Source: Streptomyces griseoviridis | Lineage (GTDB): Bacteria > Actinomycetota > Actinomycetes > Streptomycetales > Streptomycetaceae | NCBI GenBank assembly: GCA_014649155.1 | Contig: BMSM01000001.1 | Location: 1 to 64,000, forward strand | Direction: 5' to 3' | Length of the DNA: 64,000 nucleotides | In this document: positions 1 to 12,301 of the stretch, piece by piece | Numbering within the stretch: position 1 is the first letter of the stretch | How the letters are laid out: every line of letters begins with the position of its first letter | The notes under the pieces: model-generated | Told to the model about the DNA's origin: nothing | Database searches by the model: none | The model's input: the letters and a program-made list of their open reading frames with translations, nothing else | Position numbers and translations under genes: made by a program

Positions 1-1265
1 AGGCCCAGCGCGCACGGGCAGGCGATGATCAGGACGGCGACGGCGGCGGTGAACGCGGCGACGGTGTCCCCGGTCGCGCCCAGCCAGCCCCCGAACGTGC
101 CAGCCGCGATCAGCAGCACCACCGGGACGAACACCCCGGAGATCCGGTCGGCGAGCCGCTGGACCCGGGCCTTGCCGTTCTGCGCGTCCTCCACCAGCCG
201 GGCCATCCGGGCCAGCCGGGTGCCGGCGCCGACCCCGGTGGCCTCGACCACCAGCCGGCCGCCGGCGTTGACCGTGGCGCCGGTGACCGCGTCCCCGACG
301 GTGACGTCCACCGGCACCGACTCCCCGGTCAGCAGGGAGGCGTCCACCGCGGAGGTGCCCTCGACCACCGTGCCGTCGGTGGCGATCTTCTCGCCGGGCC
401 GTACGACGAACCGGTCGCCGACCGCCAGCCGGTCCGCGGGGACGCGCACCTCGCGGCCGTCGCGCAGCACGGTGACGTCCTTGGCGCCCAGTTCCATCAG
501 GGCCTTGAGCGCGGCCCCGGCCCGCCGCTTGGAACGGGCCTCCAGCCAGCGACCGAGCAGGAGGAACACGGTGACCCCCGCGGCGACCTCCAGGTAGATC
601 GCGGAGGTGCCGTCGGCGGGGGAGGCGGTCAGGTCGAAGGGGTGCCGCATGCCGGGCGCGCCGGCGTCCCCGAGGAACAGCGCCCACAGCGACCAGCCGA
701 ACGCCGCGAGGGTGCCCAGCGTGACCAGGGTGTCCATGGTGGCCGCGCCGTGCCGCAGATTGGTCCAGGTGGCGCGGTGGAAGGGGAGGCCGCCCCAGAC
801 GACGACCGGGGCGGCGAGGGTGAGCGAGAGCCACTGCCAGTTGTCGAACTGCGCGGCCGGGACCATCGCCAGCAGGACCACGGGGAGCGCGAGCAGCGCG
901 GAGACGGCCAGCCGCCGGCCCAGCGCCGACAGCTCCGGGTCGTCGTCGGCCGCCGGCCCGGTCTCCTCGGGACGGACGGGCTCGGGCGGCGGCGGTCTCT
1001 CGGCGGTGTACCCGGTCCGCTCCACGGTGGCGATCAGGTCGGCGATCTCCGTGCCCGGCGGGTAGGAGATCCGGGCCTTCTCGGTCGCGTAGTTCACCGT
1101 GGCGGTGACGCCGTCCATGCGGTTGAGCTTCTTCTCGACCCGGGCCGCGCAGGAGGCGCAGGTCATCCCGCCGATGCGCAGCTCGGTCTCGGCCCGGCCG
1201 GGCCCGTCACCGGCGGGACGCGGCGCGGACGGGGCGGGGGAGGGGGACGGGACGGTGGTGGTCAT
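1..1265 (-). CDS. copA: Copper-translocating P1B-type ATPase, C-terminal part beyond the window
   Basis: Exports copper across the cytoplasmic membrane at the cost of ATP. Reading from ATG at 1265, an N-terminal HMA domain carries the metal site GMTCASC (Cys36 and Cys39). Hydrophobic segments follow, then the actuator loop TGES at residues 313-316. At the very edge of the window lies the intramembrane copper site Cys416-Pro-Cys418 followed by ALGL. The phosphorylation and ATP-binding domains lie outside the window. The chaperone gene copZ is immediately upstream on the same strand, and a CsoR-like palindrome sits in front of copZ. The CPC motif and HMA domain make a Cu(I) exporter far more likely than a Zn or Cd pump. 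Confidence 0.93.
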   Translation of the reverse strand, partial: MTTTVPSPSPAPSAPRPAGDGPGRAETELRIGGMTCASCAARVEKKLNRMDGVTATVNYATEKARISYPPGTEIADLIATVERTGYTAERPPPPEPVRPEETGPAADDDPELSALGRRLAVSALLALPVVLLAMVPAAQFDNWQWLSLTLAAPVVVWGGLPFHRATWTNLRHGAATMDTLVTLGTLAAFGWSLWALFLGDAGAPGMRHPFDLTASPADGTSAIYLEVAAGVTVFLLLGRWLEARSKRRAGAALKALMELGAKDVTVLRDGREVRVPADRLAVGDRFVVRPGEKIATDGTVVEGTSAVDASLLTGESVPVDVTVGDAVTGATVNAGGRLVVEATGVGAGTRLARMARLVEDAQNGKARVQRLADRISGVFVPVVLLIAAGTFGGWLGATGDTVAAFTAAVAVLIIACPCALG

Positions 1266-1308
1266 GCTCCGGCTCCAGACGGGTACGGGGTGCGGCGCGG
1301 CCGCTCGC

Positions 1309-1548
1309 TCAGGCGCGGCCGGCCAGCTCGAAGCCGGCCTCGTCCACGGCGGCGCGCACGGCCTCCTCGTCCAGCGGGGCCGCGGAGGTGACGGTCACCT
1401 CGCCGGTGGCGGCGACGGCCTTCACCGCGCTGACGCCGGGGATCTCCCCGATCTCGGCGGAGACGGCGCCCTCGCAGTGCCCGCAGCTCATGCCGCTCAC
1501 CTGGTAGACGGTGGTGACGGAGCCCGGGGTGCCGGTGGTGGTGGTCAT
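1309..1548 (-). CDS. copZ: Copper chaperone, CopZ-like HMA protein
   Basis: A 79-residue single-domain heavy-metal-associated protein that would bind Cu(I) in the cytosol and hand it to the adjacent ATPase. The motif [12 protein letters not shown] around residues 18-29 contains the CxxC metal site. The length is typical of CopZ. The gene lies 43 bp upstream of the copA-like gene in the same direction, so the two probably form one operon under the palindrome at 1616-1630. ATG at 1548 opens [10 protein letters not shown], a low-complexity start shared in style with the ATPase. Confidence 0.93.
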   Translation of the reverse strand: MTTTTGTPGSVTTVYQVSGMSCGHCEGAVSAEIGEIPGVSAVKAVAATGEVTVTSAAPLDEEAVRAAVDEAGFELAGRA

Positions 1549-1615
1549 GTCTGCTCCTCGTCGGGGCGTGGGGATGGATCACCGGTGGTCCCTGGGGGGC
1601 CACCTGCTTCCAGCA

Positions 1616-1630
1616 TACCCCTAGGGGGTA
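1616..1630. promoter_or_regulatory. CsoR-type copper operator candidate
   Basis: The near-perfect palindrome TACCCCTAGGGGGTA lies 68 bp upstream of the copZ start. GC-flanked TACCC...GGGTA boxes are the known target form of the copper-sensing repressor CsoR in actinobacteria. Its place in front of the copZ-copA pair supports copper-inducible expression. No csoR gene is visible in the window. Confidence 0.65.
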
Positions 1631-1710
1631 CGCGGGTGGCGTATCGGGGAGCGGTCAGGGAGCCGGTCCGTGATCTGCGAGGCGGCCGGGGGCAGGAAAC
1701 GGAGGACCGT

Positions 1711-1762
1711 CACCCCTCCCTCCCCCCCCTCCCTCCCCCCTCCCTCCCCCGTCCCTCCTCCC
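1711..1762. repeat. C-rich homopurine/homopyrimidine tract
   Basis: About 50 bases of almost pure C and T, with runs of three to eight C separated by single T. The minus strand therefore has many consecutive G-runs and could form a G-quadruplex. It ends 13 bases before the start of the glyoxalase pseudogene. Confidence 0.7.
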
Positions 1763-1775
1763 GCCGGAGTCGTAG

Positions 1776-2135
1776 ATGACTGTTCGCCGTGTCGTGCCCG
1801 CCATCCCGTCGGAAGCCGTGTGGGAGACCCGCGCGTTCTACGGTGCGCTGGGCCGTCAGGAGGCCATGGGCCTCGGCTGGATCGTGACGCCCGCCTCCCC
1901 CTCCCGCCCGACCGCGCGGCTCGGCGTCATGCCCGGCGACCGGACCGCCCGGCCGCACCCGGCATGAGCGTCGAGGTCGACGACGTCGACGCGGCGTACG
2001 CGCCCCTGCGGGACCGGGGCGCGGAGATCGTGCACCCGCTGCGGGGCGAGGAGTGGGGGTGCGGCGGTTCCTCGTCCGCGACCCCGGTGGCCGCGTGGCC
2101 GACGTGGTCGGCCACCGCTGGCGCCGTCCGGCTCC
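1776..2135 (+). pseudogene. VOC (glyoxalase/bleomycin-resistance-like) protein, broken by two single-base deletions
   Basis: Three overlapping frames together read as one short VOC protein. The first frame (63 codons from ATG 1776) gives the family start MTVRRVVPAIPSEAV and the metal-site-like FYGAL segment, then stops at about 1965. Shifting frame gives MSVEVDDVDAAYAPLRDRGA and IVHPLRGEEWG. Shifting again at about 2058 gives VRRFLVRDPGGRVADVVGHR, the usual VOC C-terminus. Each junction is explained by one lost base (GAC to GC before the internal ATG, and one G missing from a G-run). The gene is therefore probably inactive unless these are sequencing errors. Confidence 0.8.
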
Positions 2136-2151
2136 CGGCGGGCGGCGCCTG

Positions 2152-2231
2152 GGGCCGGTCGTTCGGATCAGGTCGCGGGGAATCGGCTGCGTCTTCCCCG
2201 CGTCTGCGACCTGATCCGAACGGCAGGGCCC
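2152..2231. repeat. Short inverted-repeat element, related to the copy at 38179-38365
   Basis: An 80-bp hairpin. The arms TTCGGATCAGGTCGC (2162-2176) and GCGACCTGATCCGAA (2206-2220) are perfect complements, and the outer arms are diverged. About 40 bases of its left arm and loop, including GGTCGCGGGGAATCGGCTG, recur almost exactly in reverse orientation in the longer element at 38179-38365. The two are therefore members of one MITE-like family, this copy carrying an internal deletion. Confidence 0.65.
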
Positions 2232-2449
2232 TACGTCTCCGGGTCCGGGCGGCGCCCCGTGCGCCTGCGGGTGCCCGGCCGGGACGCCACCCAGGCGCGG
2301 ACGGTGTCCGCGTACCAGTAGGGGCGGCCCGCCTCCACGTGGTCGGGTGGGGGCAGCAGGCCGTGTTTGCGGTACGACCGCACGGTGTCCGGCTGCACCC
2401 GGATGTGGGCCGCGATGTCCTTGTAGGACCAGAGGCTGCGGTCGGTCAT
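2231..2449 (-). CDS. Small helix-turn-helix DNA-binding protein (MerR/AlpA-like)
   Basis: A 72-residue protein starting MTDRSLWSYKDIAAHIRV. It is a single winged-HTH domain of the kind used by excisionases and small MerR-type proteins: SYKDIAAHIRVQPDTVRSYR is the recognition helix region and RPYWYADTVRAWV the wing. The ATG at 2449 is preferred over the upstream start at 2599, because the 50 extra residues look non-coding. No integrase is adjacent, so a role as a transcription regulator or a leftover of a mobile element are both possible. The function is unknown. Confidence 0.7.
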   Translation of the reverse strand: MTDRSLWSYKDIAAHIRVQPDTVRSYRKHGLLPPPDHVEAGRPYWYADTVRAWVASRPGTRRRTGRRPDPET

Positions 2450-2612
2450 GCGGCCAGCCTGTGTCCATCCGGTGACCCGGCGTGAACACCGGCCGCGTGC
2501 CGTGCGGAGCTGTGACCGAACGCCCGTCTCGCCGTGACAGTCGTGACACGGCCGAGGTGTTTGCGACAGGAGTGCGGCACGGGTCGTGGCACCGGCCACC
2601 CATCTGGTCAGA

Positions 2613-2657
2613 ATGTCCGGACATACCGTTGACAGGGTCCGCGCACCCGGCTAGAAA
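2613..2657 (+). promoter_or_regulatory. iolC promoter with overlapping palindromic operator
   Basis: TTGACA at 2629-2634 is followed after 17 bases by TAGAAA at 2652-2657, a good sigma-HrdB-type promoter 34 bp upstream of iolC. A perfect 12-bp palindrome, ATGTCCGGACAT (2613-2624), lies just upstream of the -35 box. This is a plausible binding site for a GntR-type inositol regulator, but no such regulator gene is in the window. Confidence 0.6.
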
Positions 2658-2690
2658 GCCTGGGGGAGACCCGACCCGAAGGGGCCGCGT

Positions 2691-3641
2691 ATGGCGTACG
2701 ACGTGATCACCATAGGACGGACCGGCGTGGACCTCTACCCGTTGCAGACGGGCGTCCCGCTGCCGCAGGTCACGTCCTTCGGCAAGTTCCTCGGCGGCTC
2801 GGCCACCAATGTCGCCGTCGCCGCCGCCCGGCTCGGCCGCCGCACGGCGGTGATCACCCGTACCGGCGACGACCCCTTCGGCACCTACGTCCACCAGGCG
2901 CTGCGCGACTTCGGCGTCGACGACCGCTGGGTGACGCCGGTGCCCGGACTGCCCACCCCGGTCACCTTCTGCGAGGTCTTCCCGCCGGACGACTTCCCGC
3001 TCTACTTCTACCGCCGGCCCAAGGCCCCCGACCTGGAACTGGACGCCCGGGACCTCGACCTGGACGCCGTCCGCGAGGCCCGGATCTTCTGGATGACCGG
3101 CAGCGGCCTGTGCGCCGAGCCCAGCCGGACGGCGACCCTCGCCGCCCTCGCCCACCGCGCCCGCGCCGCCACGACCGTCTTCGACCTGGACTGGCGCCCC
3201 ATGTTCTGGCCGGACCCCGGCGAGGCGCGCCCCTTCTACCGGGAGGCCCTGCGCCACGCCACCGTCGCCGTCGGCAACCGGGACGAGGTGGAGATCGCCA
3301 CCGGTCTGCGCGACCCGCACGCCGCCGCCCGCGCCCTCCTCGACGCGGGCGTCTCCCTCGCCGTCGTCAAACAGGGCCCCGAGGGCGTCCTCGCCATGGA
3401 CGCGCGGGGCGGTACCGCCGAGGTCTCCCCGCTCCCCGTCCAGGTCCTCAACGGACTCGGCGCGGGCGACGCCTTCGGCGGCTCGCTCTGCCACGGCCTG
3501 CTGGCCGGCTGGGACCTGGCGCGGACCGTGCGGTACGCCAACGCCGCCGGCGCCATCGTCGCCTCCCGCCTGGAGTGCTCCTCCGCCATGCCGACCCCGG
3601 CCGAGGTGGAGGCGGCACTCGCGGCGGGGGCCGTACGGTGA
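2691..3641 (+). CDS. iolC: 5-dehydro-2-deoxygluconokinase (PfkB family)
   Basis: Phosphorylates 2-deoxy-5-keto-D-gluconate in myo-inositol catabolism, in the cytosol. The 316-residue length fits a PfkB sugar kinase. Near the N-terminus FLGGSATNVAVAAARLG is the first PfkB signature. Near the C-terminus NGLGAGDAFGGSLCHGLL is the second signature, with the catalytic Asp in GAGD. Assignment to IolC rather than another ribokinase-like enzyme rests on the ITIGRTGVDLYP start, the FYRRPKAPD segment and the mmsA gene downstream. ATG at 2691 follows a GAAGGGG ribosome site. Other iol genes expected nearby (iolB, iolD, iolE) are absent. Confidence 0.88.
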   Translation: MAYDVITIGRTGVDLYPLQTGVPLPQVTSFGKFLGGSATNVAVAAARLGRRTAVITRTGDDPFGTYVHQALRDFGVDDRWVTPVPGLPTPVTFCEVFPPDDFPLYFYRRPKAPDLELDARDLDLDAVREARIFWMTGSGLCAEPSRTATLAALAHRARAATTVFDLDWRPMFWPDPGEARPFYREALRHATVAVGNRDEVEIATGLRDPHAAARALLDAGVSLAVVKQGPEGVLAMDARGGTAEVSPLPVQVLNGLGAGDAFGGSLCHGLLAGWDLARTVRYANAAGAIVASRLECSSAMPTPAEVEAALAAGAVR

Positions 3642-3649
3642 TCTTCTCG

Positions 3650-4400
3650 CCCCGTCCCGAGATCGCCTCCGGCGCGGCAGGCCGCTTCGCCCTGGCAGGA
3701 GCGAACGCGCGGGCGTCGACTCCCCGCCCGCCGCGGCCCCGCGCCGGAGGTTCCGTATCCGCGACCGCGCCGTCCTGCCGGGGGTCCTGCGCCCGCGCCG
3801 CACCGTCCTGCCAGGGGTTTTGCGCCCGCGCCGTGCTTCCGTGCCGGGGGTCGTGTGCCCGCGCCGTGCTTCCGTGCCGAGGGCCTGTGCCCGCGCCGTG
3901 CTTCCGTGCCGAGGGTTGGGTAGCGCGTCGTGGTCCTGCGCGGAGGTTTCGTGTCCACGCCGGGTTTCGGCCACAAGGCCCCGACCAGCCCCGCCACCCG
4001 GCGTCCGAGGCTCCGCGTCCACGCCGCGCTCTCGTATCCGCGCCGCACTCCGGCATCCGCGCCGGCGGCTCCGTATCCGCGCCGCACCCTCGCGCTTCCA
4101 CCTGGCCGTCCCGTGTCCGCGGCCCGGCACCTGCGCCGGCGGCTCCGTATCCGCGCCGTACCCCCGCGCTTCCGCCCGGCCGTCCCGCGCCGGCGGTCCG
4201 GCGCCGTGCCGAGGGCCCCGCACACGAGGCCCCGCGCCGGCGGTCCGGCATCCGTGCCAGAGGCCCCGCGCCGGCGGCCCGGCATCCGTGCCAGAGGTCC
4301 CGCGCCGGCGGTCCGGCACCGTGCCGAGGGCCCCGCACACGAGGCCCCGCGCCGGCGGCCCCGTACCTGTCTACGCGAGTACCCGAACCGCAGACACTCT
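3650..4400. repeat. GC-rich minisatellite between iolC and mmsA
   Basis: About 750 bp with no convincing gene. At 3788-3916 a unit beginning TGYGCCCGCGCCG recurs at 3788, 3821, 3854 and 3887 (period 32-33 bp). From about 4000 to 4365 a degenerate unit of roughly 30 bp recurs, built on CGCCGGCGGTCCGGCA and CCGTGCCAGAGGCC. The unit runs through several frames and opens long spurious reading frames on both strands, the longest on the minus strand with Arg/Gly/Ala-rich translation. It occupies a position where other iol genes might be expected. Confidence 0.8.
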
Positions 4401-4501
4401 GTCGGGCGCGATCCGCCCCCCGGCCTGGTGGGATGGTTCCCGGACCGGCTCTGCGGGGCGGGTCCCGACCGGACGCCGCCATCTGAACAGGAGCTCTCGG
4501 C

Positions 4502-6004
<1,503 letters not shown>

Positions 6005-6310
6005 CGCACCCCCCGAAGCCGCCCCGAGGCCCGTCCGCCCACCGGACGGGCCCGTTTTTTTTGCGCCCGTCCGCTGCGGTTCCCGTAGGACGGCAAGCCG
6101 CTCCGCCCGTGGCCCTGTTGTCTCCCGACGGTCTTCCGGCACCCCTCTGAGCTGCGGATTCCGTAGGAGGTCAGCCATTGACGACGCGCTTTTCGTCGGG
6201 GTTAATGCTGCGCAACCGGGAGCGGAGAACTACGAGTACGCACTGATCCGCCGGAGGCGATAGCGCTCCCGTCCGTCACCCTCTGCCGCACGAGTCGATC
6301 GGACCGCCGC
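6005..6310. other. Intergenic region with terminator and a short direct repeat
   Basis: After the mmsA terminator, GCTGCGG-TYCCGTAGGA-like sequence occurs twice, at about 6073 and 6151 (78 bp apart, two mismatches). Nothing coding is recognised here. The repeat may be a regulator site for the permease gene, but nothing else supports that. Confidence 0.4.
6028..6062 (+). terminator. Intrinsic terminator after mmsA
   Basis: A perfect 10-bp stem, GGCCCGTCCG / CGGACGGGCC, with a 5-base loop is followed by eight T. It starts 24 bp after the mmsA stop codon. Confidence 0.92.
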
Positions 6311-7720
6311 ATGACCGACACGCTCCGCCCCGCCGAACTCCACGTCCCCCCGGCACCGGACGGCAGCCACAGCAGTCCCCGGACCCTCAAGCGCTCCATC
6401 GGCGTCGTCGGTGGCACCCTGCTGACCCTCTCGTGCGTCACCCCCGCCTCCACCCTCTTCGTGGTCGTCCCCGACCTGTTCGGCTCGCTGGGCACGGCCA
6501 CCGCCCTCACCGTCGCCATCGGCTCCCTGCTCTGTATCGCCGTGGCGTTCTGCTACTCCGAGCTGGGCACCCTCATCCCCAGCGCGGGCGGCGAGTACGC
6601 CATGGTGTCGACGATGGCCGGGCGGCTGGCGGGCTGGCTGGTCTTCGTCCTGTCCCTGCTGGTCGTGGTGATCGTCCCGCCGGTCATCGCGATGGGCACC
6701 GCCGACTACCTCGCCCCGATCGTCCACCTGGACCCGTCGGCCGCCGGTGCCGGAGTGATGGTGCTGGCCACCCTCGCCGGTCTGCTCGACCTGCGCGCCA
6801 ACGCCTGGATCACCGGCGTCTTCCTGGTCCTGGAGGTCATCGCGGCGGCGCTGGTCGCGGTGCTGGGCTTCGCCCACTCCGAGCGCGGCCTCGGCAGCCT
6901 CGCCTCGATGCAGGTGGCCGGCGCGGACGGTCACGCGGACGTCGTCACCGGCATGCTGGTCGTCTCCGGTCTGGCCATCGCCCTCTTCGTCACCCAGGGC
7001 TTCTCCACGGCCGTCTACCTGTCCGAGGAACTGGAGAACCCGCGCCGCAACGTCGCCCGCACGGTCCTGGCCACCCTCGCCATCTCCACCGCGATCATCC
7101 TGGTCCCGGTCGTCGCCATCACCCTGGGCGCCGCCGACCTGTCCGAGCTGACCGGCGGCGACATCGGCGCCATGGTCACCGCCTGGTCCAACTCCGCCAC
7201 CGGCACCTTCGTCAGCCTCTGCGTCGCCCTCGCCATCATCAACGCGGGCATCGTGATGGTCATCCAGAACTCCCGCGTCCTGTTCGCCTCCGCCCGTGAC
7301 AAGGCGTGGCCCGGCCCGGTCAACACCGTCTTCGCCAAGCTCGGCCGCTTCGGCTCCCCCTGGGTCGCCACCCTCGCCGTCGGCGTGCCCGGCGCCGCCC
7401 TCTGCTTCGTCAACCTGGACACCCTGTACGGCGTCACCGGCGTCTCCGTCACCGGCATGTACCTGCTGGTCGCAGTCGCCGCCCTGCTGGGCCGCCGCGG
7501 CCACCACCACCACGCCGCGGCCTGGCGCATGCCCCTGTGGCCGGCGGTCCCCGTCCTCCTGATCGCGGTCCTCGCCTACATCCTGACCCAGCAGGAGACG
7601 GAGTACCTGCTCTGGACGGGCGGCATCGCGGCGGCGGCGACTCTCTACTGGGCCTTCTACCTCCGCCCCCGCAAGGACACCCGCTGGCTGGTCTCGATCC
7701 CCGAGGACACGGGGGCCTGA
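6311..7720 (+). CDS. APC-superfamily amino acid permease
   Basis: A 469-residue inner-membrane transporter with about twelve hydrophobic segments. An N-terminal segment containing GVVGGTLLTLSCVTPAS corresponds to the substrate-binding unwound helix of APC transporters. SAGGEYAMVS follows TM3, and YLSEELENPRRNVARTV is the conserved loop before TM7. A His-rich stretch (GHHHHAAAW) lies in a late loop. The C-terminus is a short charged tail. The substrate cannot be read from the sequence. No obvious operon partner is present; the next gene starts about 180 bp downstream. Confidence 0.85.
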   Translation: MTDTLRPAELHVPPAPDGSHSSPRTLKRSIGVVGGTLLTLSCVTPASTLFVVVPDLFGSLGTATALTVAIGSLLCIAVAFCYSELGTLIPSAGGEYAMVSTMAGRLAGWLVFVLSLLVVVIVPPVIAMGTADYLAPIVHLDPSAAGAGVMVLATLAGLLDLRANAWITGVFLVLEVIAAALVAVLGFAHSERGLGSLASMQVAGADGHADVVTGMLVVSGLAIALFVTQGFSTAVYLSEELENPRRNVARTVLATLAISTAIILVPVVAITLGAADLSELTGGDIGAMVTAWSNSATGTFVSLCVALAIINAGIVMVIQNSRVLFASARDKAWPGPVNTVFAKLGRFGSPWVATLAVGVPGAALCFVNLDTLYGVTGVSVTGMYLLVAVAALLGRRGHHHHAAAWRMPLWPAVPVLLIAVLAYILTQQETEYLLWTGGIAAAATLYWAFYLRPRKDTRWLVSIPEDTGA

Positions 7721-7898
7721 AGTCCCGAAGGGGCAAAGGCGTTTCAGGGCGCGGGGAACCGCGCGACAAGCCACGACACACCCGCGCCCGCCTACCCCAT
7801 CCGCAGTACCCGCCCCTCCCGCGTACGACCGGGGGAGGGCACCCGTCTCACCCCCCGGTCGACAACTCCCCGACAGCTGAACCCCGTACCGTTGCCGC

Positions 7899-10535
<2,637 letters not shown>

Positions 10536-10538
10536 CCC

Positions 10539-11423
10539 ATGCGCACGCTCACCGGGCGAGCCGGGCGGGCCGGGCCGCCCCGCGCGGTCGCCGAGGGCTA
10601 CCGGGCGGGCCGCACCCTGCCGGTCCGGGTCGAGCTGATCCGCCAGCTCAAGCGCCGCCGCACCCTCGTCATGGGCGGCATCCTGTTCGCCCTGCCCTTC
10701 GTGCTGCTGATCGCGTTCGCGGTCGGCGGGGAACCGGAGGGCCGGGCGGGCCAGGTCTCCCTGATGGACTCGGCCACCGCCTCCGGCGCCAACTTCGCCG
10801 CCGTCACCCTGTTCGCCTCCGCCGGTTTCCTGCTGGTCGTCCCCGTCGCCCTGTTCTGCGGGGACACGGTCGCCTCGGAGGCCGGCTGGTCGTCCCTGCG
10901 CTACCTGCTGGCGGCACCCGTCCCGCGCGCCCGCCTGCTGCTGTCCAAGCTGGCCGTCGGCCTCGGCCTCAGCCTCGCCGCGATCGTCCTGCTGCCCCTG
11001 GTCGCCCTCGCCGTCGGCACCGCCGCCTACGGCTGGGGCCCGCTGGAGCTGCCCACCGGCGGCACCCTGCCCACGGACACCGCCGCCGCCCGGCTCGCGC
11101 TGACGGTGGCGTACGTCTTCGTCTCCCAGCTCGTCACCGCCGCGCTGGCGTTCTGGCTCTCTACCCGGACCGACGCCCCGCTCGGCGCGGTCGGCGGCGC
11201 GGTGGGCCTGACCATCATCGGCAACGTCCTGGACGAGGTGACCGCCCTGGGCGACTGGCGCTCCTTCCTGCCCGCGCACTGGCAGTACGCCTGGCTCGAC
11301 GCCGTCCAGCCCCAGCTCGACCTGACCCGCATGATCCAGGGCACCTCCCTGTCGGTGACGTACGCCCTGGTCCTCCTCGCCCTGGCCTTCCGCGGCTTCG
11401 CCCGCAAGGACGTCGTGTCCTGA
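10539..11423 (+). CDS. ABC transporter permease (ABC-2 type)
   Basis: 294 residues with six hydrophobic segments. The first is TLVMGGILFALPFVLLIAFA and the others follow after a short extracytoplasmic loop. AGWSSLRYLLAAPVPRARLL is the cytoplasmic coupling-helix region typical of ABC-2 permeases such as NatB. It begins 3 bp after the hydrolase-ATPase fusion and is presumably its membrane partner. The N-terminal 30 residues are basic and Gly-rich. It ends with FARKDVVS, as is common in this family. Confidence 0.85.
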   Translation: MRTLTGRAGRAGPPRAVAEGYRAGRTLPVRVELIRQLKRRRTLVMGGILFALPFVLLIAFAVGGEPEGRAGQVSLMDSATASGANFAAVTLFASAGFLLVVPVALFCGDTVASEAGWSSLRYLLAAPVPRARLLLSKLAVGLGLSLAAIVLLPLVALAVGTAAYGWGPLELPTGGTLPTDTAAARLALTVAYVFVSQLVTAALAFWLSTRTDAPLGAVGGAVGLTIIGNVLDEVTALGDWRSFLPAHWQYAWLDAVQPQLDLTRMIQGTSLSVTYALVLLALAFRGFARKDVVS

Positions 11424-11438
11424 GGCGGCCACGGGCCG

Positions 11439-12173
11439 TCAGGCGATACCGCCGTTGGCGAAGAGCACTTGGCCGTTGACCCAGCGGCCGGGGCCGGCCA
11501 GGAAGGCGACGGTCTCGGCGATGTCCTCGGGGGTGCCGAGGCGCTCCAGCGGAGGCTGCGCCGCCAGCCGGGCCACCGTCTCCTCGTCCTTGCCGTCCAG
11601 GAAGAGCGGGGTGGCGGTCGGGCCGGGCGCGACCGCGTTGACCGTGATGTCCCGGCCGCGCAGCTCACGGGCGAGGACCAGGGTCATCGCCTCGACGGCG
11701 CCCTTGCTCGCGGCGTAGGCGGCGTAGCCGGGCGCGGCGAGCCGGGTGATGGACGTCGAGAAGGTGATGACGGCCCCGCCGGCGCGGGCCCGGCGCGCGG
11801 CCTGCCGGGCGACGACGAAGGTGCCGCGGATGTTGGTGCGGTGCATCCGGTCCAGCGCGTCGAGGTCGAACTCGGCGACCGGCCCGAGCACCATCACCCC
11901 GGCGGTGTTGACCACCACGTCGATCCGGCCGAACTCCTCCTCCACCGTGTCGAACGCCGCGCTCATCGCGGTCTCGTCGGCGACGTCGCCCCGCACGGCG
12001 ACGGCCCGGCCGCCGGCCCGCTGGACGGCGCCGACGACCTCCCGCGCGGCGGCGGCGTTGCCGGCGTAGTGCACGCCGACCGCCGTCCCGTCCGCCGCCA
12101 GCCGCTCGGCGACCGCGCGGCCGATGCCGCCGGACGCCCCGGTGACCAGTGCGGCACGAGTGATCTCGGACAT
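11439..12173 (-). CDS. SDR-family oxidoreductase
   Basis: A 244-residue short-chain dehydrogenase/reductase, close to the 250-residue norm. It has the nucleotide motif TGASGGIGRAV (residues about 10-20), NTAGVMV for NNAG, and the catalytic Ser before the YAAYAASKG motif (YxxxK). LFANGG near the C-terminus is typical of 3-oxoacyl reductase-like SDRs. ATG at 12173 (MSEITRAAL) is chosen over an upstream in-frame start because it sits directly before the Rossmann fold. It is transcribed divergently from a TetR regulator that probably represses it. Confidence 0.88.
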   Translation of the reverse strand: MSEITRAALVTGASGGIGRAVAERLAADGTAVGVHYAGNAAAAREVVGAVQRAGGRAVAVRGDVADETAMSAAFDTVEEEFGRIDVVVNTAGVMVLGPVAEFDLDALDRMHRTNIRGTFVVARQAARRARAGGAVITFSTSITRLAAPGYAAYAASKGAVEAMTLVLARELRGRDITVNAVAPGPTATPLFLDGKDEETVARLAAQPPLERLGTPEDIAETVAFLAGPGRWVNGQVLFANGGIA

Positions 12174-12219
12174 GGGATACCACCTCACGCGGTAAGGGAC
12201 CACAGCCCCATTAATGAAC

Positions 12220-12262
12220 GCCGAGTCCATATAAGCAGATGGTGGACGCGCCGTCCATATGT
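12220..12262. promoter_or_regulatory. Divergent promoter/operator region of the SDR-TetR pair
   Basis: In the intergenic region GTCCATAT occurs at both ends, the distal copy inside GGACGCGCCGTCC (a 5+5 palindrome with 3-base centre, 12244-12256). GTCCAT...ATGGtGGAC forms a second, imperfect inverted repeat. Such overlapping palindromes between a TetR gene and its divergent neighbour are typical TetR operators. Confidence 0.5.
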
Positions 12263-12301
12263 CACAGTGTGTGTCCGGGAACCATGGACAGGAGGCGCGG
12301 A

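Noticed and set aside
1710..4340. An 876-codon minus-strand open frame over iolC and the minisatellite, and a 980-codon one over mmsA (3236-6178)
   Set aside because: Both are antisense to well supported enzymes. Their translations are Arg/Gly/Ala-rich without any domain, as expected from GC-rich codon structure.
3650..4400. CRISPR-like or coding repeat protein in the iol gap
   Set aside because: The repeat period drifts between 30 and 33 bp, breaks every frame in turn, and has no start with a ribosome site.
12239..12301. Longer TetR start at 12239
   Set aside because: It would cover the divergent promoter palindromes and has no ribosome site, while GTG 12302 has AGGAGG six bases upstream.
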